Source of the DNA: Streptomyces dioscori
GTDB lineage: Bacteria; Actinomycetota; Actinomycetes; Streptomycetales; Streptomycetaceae
Assembly: GCF_003024195.1 (NCBI RefSeq)
Contig: NZ_KZ679048.1
Span: 1-64,000 of the forward strand
Reading direction: 5' to 3'
Length of the DNA: 64,000 nucleotides
The first letter of the stretch is position 1. The number at the start of each line of letters is the position of its first letter. Shown here piece after piece: positions 63,000 through 64,000 of this stretch. A model generated the notes under the pieces. That model was not told the origin of the DNA and did no database searches. It was given only the letters and a program-made list of their open reading frames with translations. Position numbers and translations under genes: made by a program.

Positions 63000-63275
63000 T
63001 CGGCGGGCCCGTGCGGGTGCGTCGTGGTCGCCCGCGCAGTTCCCCGCGCCCGCCCCTGGGGGTGGGTGGTTCGGGTTGGGGGCTTGTGCGGGTGCGTCGT
63101 GGCTGAGCGCGCAGTTCCCCGCGCCCCTGGGGGGTCTGGGTTGTGGGTTTGTGCGGGTGTGTCGTGGTTGGCCGCGCAGTTCCTCGCGCCCCTCAGGGGG
63201 CAGGGGCGGCCGCGGCTGCATTCGTGGTCGCCCGCGCAGTTCCCCGCGCCCCCTGAGGGGTCGGACCGGGCGTCT
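63000..63275 (+). repeat. Array of four repeats with core CGCGCAGTTCCCCGCGCCCC
   Basis: The core occurs at 63033, 63108, 63173 and 63233 with small changes, each preceded by a GTGCGGGTGCGTCGTGG-like segment and followed by a GC-rich CCTGGGGGG run. Units are 60 to 75 bases. The same core forms the inner arms of the inverted repeat at 40846-40912. Confidence 0.9.
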
Positions 63276-63365
63276 GCCCCGTAGGCGCGGCGGTCCCGTG
63301 GGGCGTCGGCGCGGGACCATACTTGGTGGTTGCCGGGAGCGTGGAGCGAGAGGGTGGAGGGCGTC

Positions 63366-64000
63366 ATGAGTGTCGATGCCGGTGGGGACACGGTCACCGC
63401 CGAGGCCGTACGCAGCCTCGGCGCGGATACCGATCCACGGTTGCGCGAGCTGCTGAGCGCGCTCGTCCGGCACGTGCACGACTTCGCCCGCGAGACCCGG
63501 CTCACCCAGCGGGAGTGGGAGCGGGCGATCGGATTCCTGACCGCGACCGGGCAGACGTGCACCGACACCCGCCAGGAGTTCATCCTCCTCTCCGACGTGC
63601 TCGGGCTCTCGATGCTCGTGGAGACCCTGAACGCCGACCGCGGCCCGGGCGCCACCGAATCCACCGTCCTCGGGCCCTTCCATATGACGGAGTCCCCCGT
63701 CCGCGAACTCGGCGCAGACATCGACCTCGTGGGCAGCGGCGAACCGTGCGTGGTCAGCGGGCGCGTACTGTCCCAGGACGGCACCCCGCTGCCCGGAGCG
63801 ACCCTCGACGTGTGGCAGGCCGACGCCCACGGCTTCTACGACGTGCAGCAGCCCGGCGTCCAGCCCGCGGGCAACGGCCGAGGCCTCTTCACCACCGACG
63901 CGCGAGGCCGCTTCCACTTCCGCACCTGCGTACCGAGCCCGTACCCCATCCCGACCGACGGCCCGGTCGGCGACCTGCTCCGCGCGACCGGCCGGCACCC
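63366..64000 (+). CDS. Intradiol ring-cleavage dioxygenase (catechol/hydroxyquinol 1,2-dioxygenase), 3' end missing
   Basis: 211 residues are visible. An N-terminal helical dimerisation domain (LSALVRHVHDFARETRLT, EFILLSDVLGLSML) precedes the catalytic domain with VLGPFHMTESP, LPGATLDVWQADAHGFYDVQ, whose Tyr is an iron ligand, and PSPYPIPTDGPVGDLL, with the second Tyr ligand. Arrangement fits catechol or hydroxyquinol 1,2-dioxygenases, which open aromatic rings using Fe(III). The iron-ligand His pair should lie beyond the window end. Confidence 0.92.
   Translation, partial: MSVDAGGDTVTAEAVRSLGADTDPRLRELLSALVRHVHDFARETRLTQREWERAIGFLTATGQTCTDTRQEFILLSDVLGLSMLVETLNADRGPGATESTVLGPFHMTESPVRELGADIDLVGSGEPCVVSGRVLSQDGTPLPGATLDVWQADAHGFYDVQQPGVQPAGNGRGLFTTDARGRFHFRTCVPSPYPIPTDGPVGDLLRATGRH

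Larger units (their letters stand above)
62787..63365. other. Gene-free gap with hairpin and repeat array
   Basis: 579 bases between the SARP start and the dioxygenase start. It contains the SARP promoter (AT-richer near 62790), the hairpin at 62961 and the repeat array at 63000-63275. No coding signal is convincing. Confidence 0.6.

Noticed and set aside
63000..63275. CRISPR array
   Set aside because: Only four imperfect units with similar flanks, no unique spacers and no cas genes; the core is a dispersed repeat also found at 40.8 kb.

Overview
The window is Streptomyces-type DNA. It is very GC-rich with strong third-position bias, genes overlap through ATGA/GTGA junctions, it carries a SARP activator with a TTA (bldA) codon and a c-di-AMP-type leader before a cell-wall hydrolase, and its sugar ABC importer has no local ATPase. 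The first gene (modular polyketide synthase) and the last (intradiol dioxygenase) run off the window.

1-17 kb is the edge of a type I polyketide cluster. An incomplete KS-AT-DH-KR-ACP protein (2-4477) is followed by an FcoT-family hotdog enzyme (4551), a short PKS protein that starts in the middle of a dehydratase domain (DHc-KR-ACP, 5146) and a glycine-oxidase-like flavoenzyme (7309). On the opposite strand are a KSQ-AT*-ACP-KS-AT protein that stops after the first half of a dehydratase domain (8404-14166) and a type II thioesterase. The two half-DH ends match, so one extension module is divided between two divergently encoded proteins. FcoT plus glycine oxidase is the enzyme pair known from cremimycin-type macrolactams (CmiS1/CmiS2) for making a beta-amino acid starter. 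An acyl-CoA carboxylase beta/epsilon pair probably supplies malonyl-CoA.

17-37.5 kb is glycan and galactoside use: a secreted phosphoesterase with a lectin-like domain, a GH2 enzyme with nested CBM32 modules, secreted GH27 and cytoplasmic GH36 alpha-galactosidases, a CUT1 importer, and a full set for oxidative galactose breakdown (SDR dehydrogenase, lactonase, DgoD-type dehydratase, kinase, aldolase, epimerase) with a GntR/FCD regulator.

37.5-46.3 kb holds a c-di-AMP riboswitch with an NlpC/P60 protein whose expected start codon is ATC, a GST-like gene, two short leader-peptide ORFs of the HIDLLRV type, and an operon of four luciferase-like flavin monooxygenases, probably for organosulfur use.

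47.7-62.8 kb looks like a valanimycin/elaiomycin-type azoxy cluster: homologues or look-alikes of VlmJ (lipid-kinase fold), VlmK (MmgE/PrpD), VlmB (diiron), VlmR (flavin reductase), VlmH (acyl-CoA dehydrogenase fold) and VlmA (seryl-tRNA-dependent transferase), plus an aldehyde dehydrogenase and aminotransferase, a TetR/MFS export pair and a SARP. Between the VlmJ-like gene and the TetR gene is a serine-type class II tRNA gene with encoded CCA whose anticodon arm folds into a closed hairpin and cannot decode normally. Because VlmA-type enzymes use seryl-tRNA as substrate, this may be a dedicated, non-translational biosynthetic tRNA. It and the split dehydratase are the two most notable observations here.
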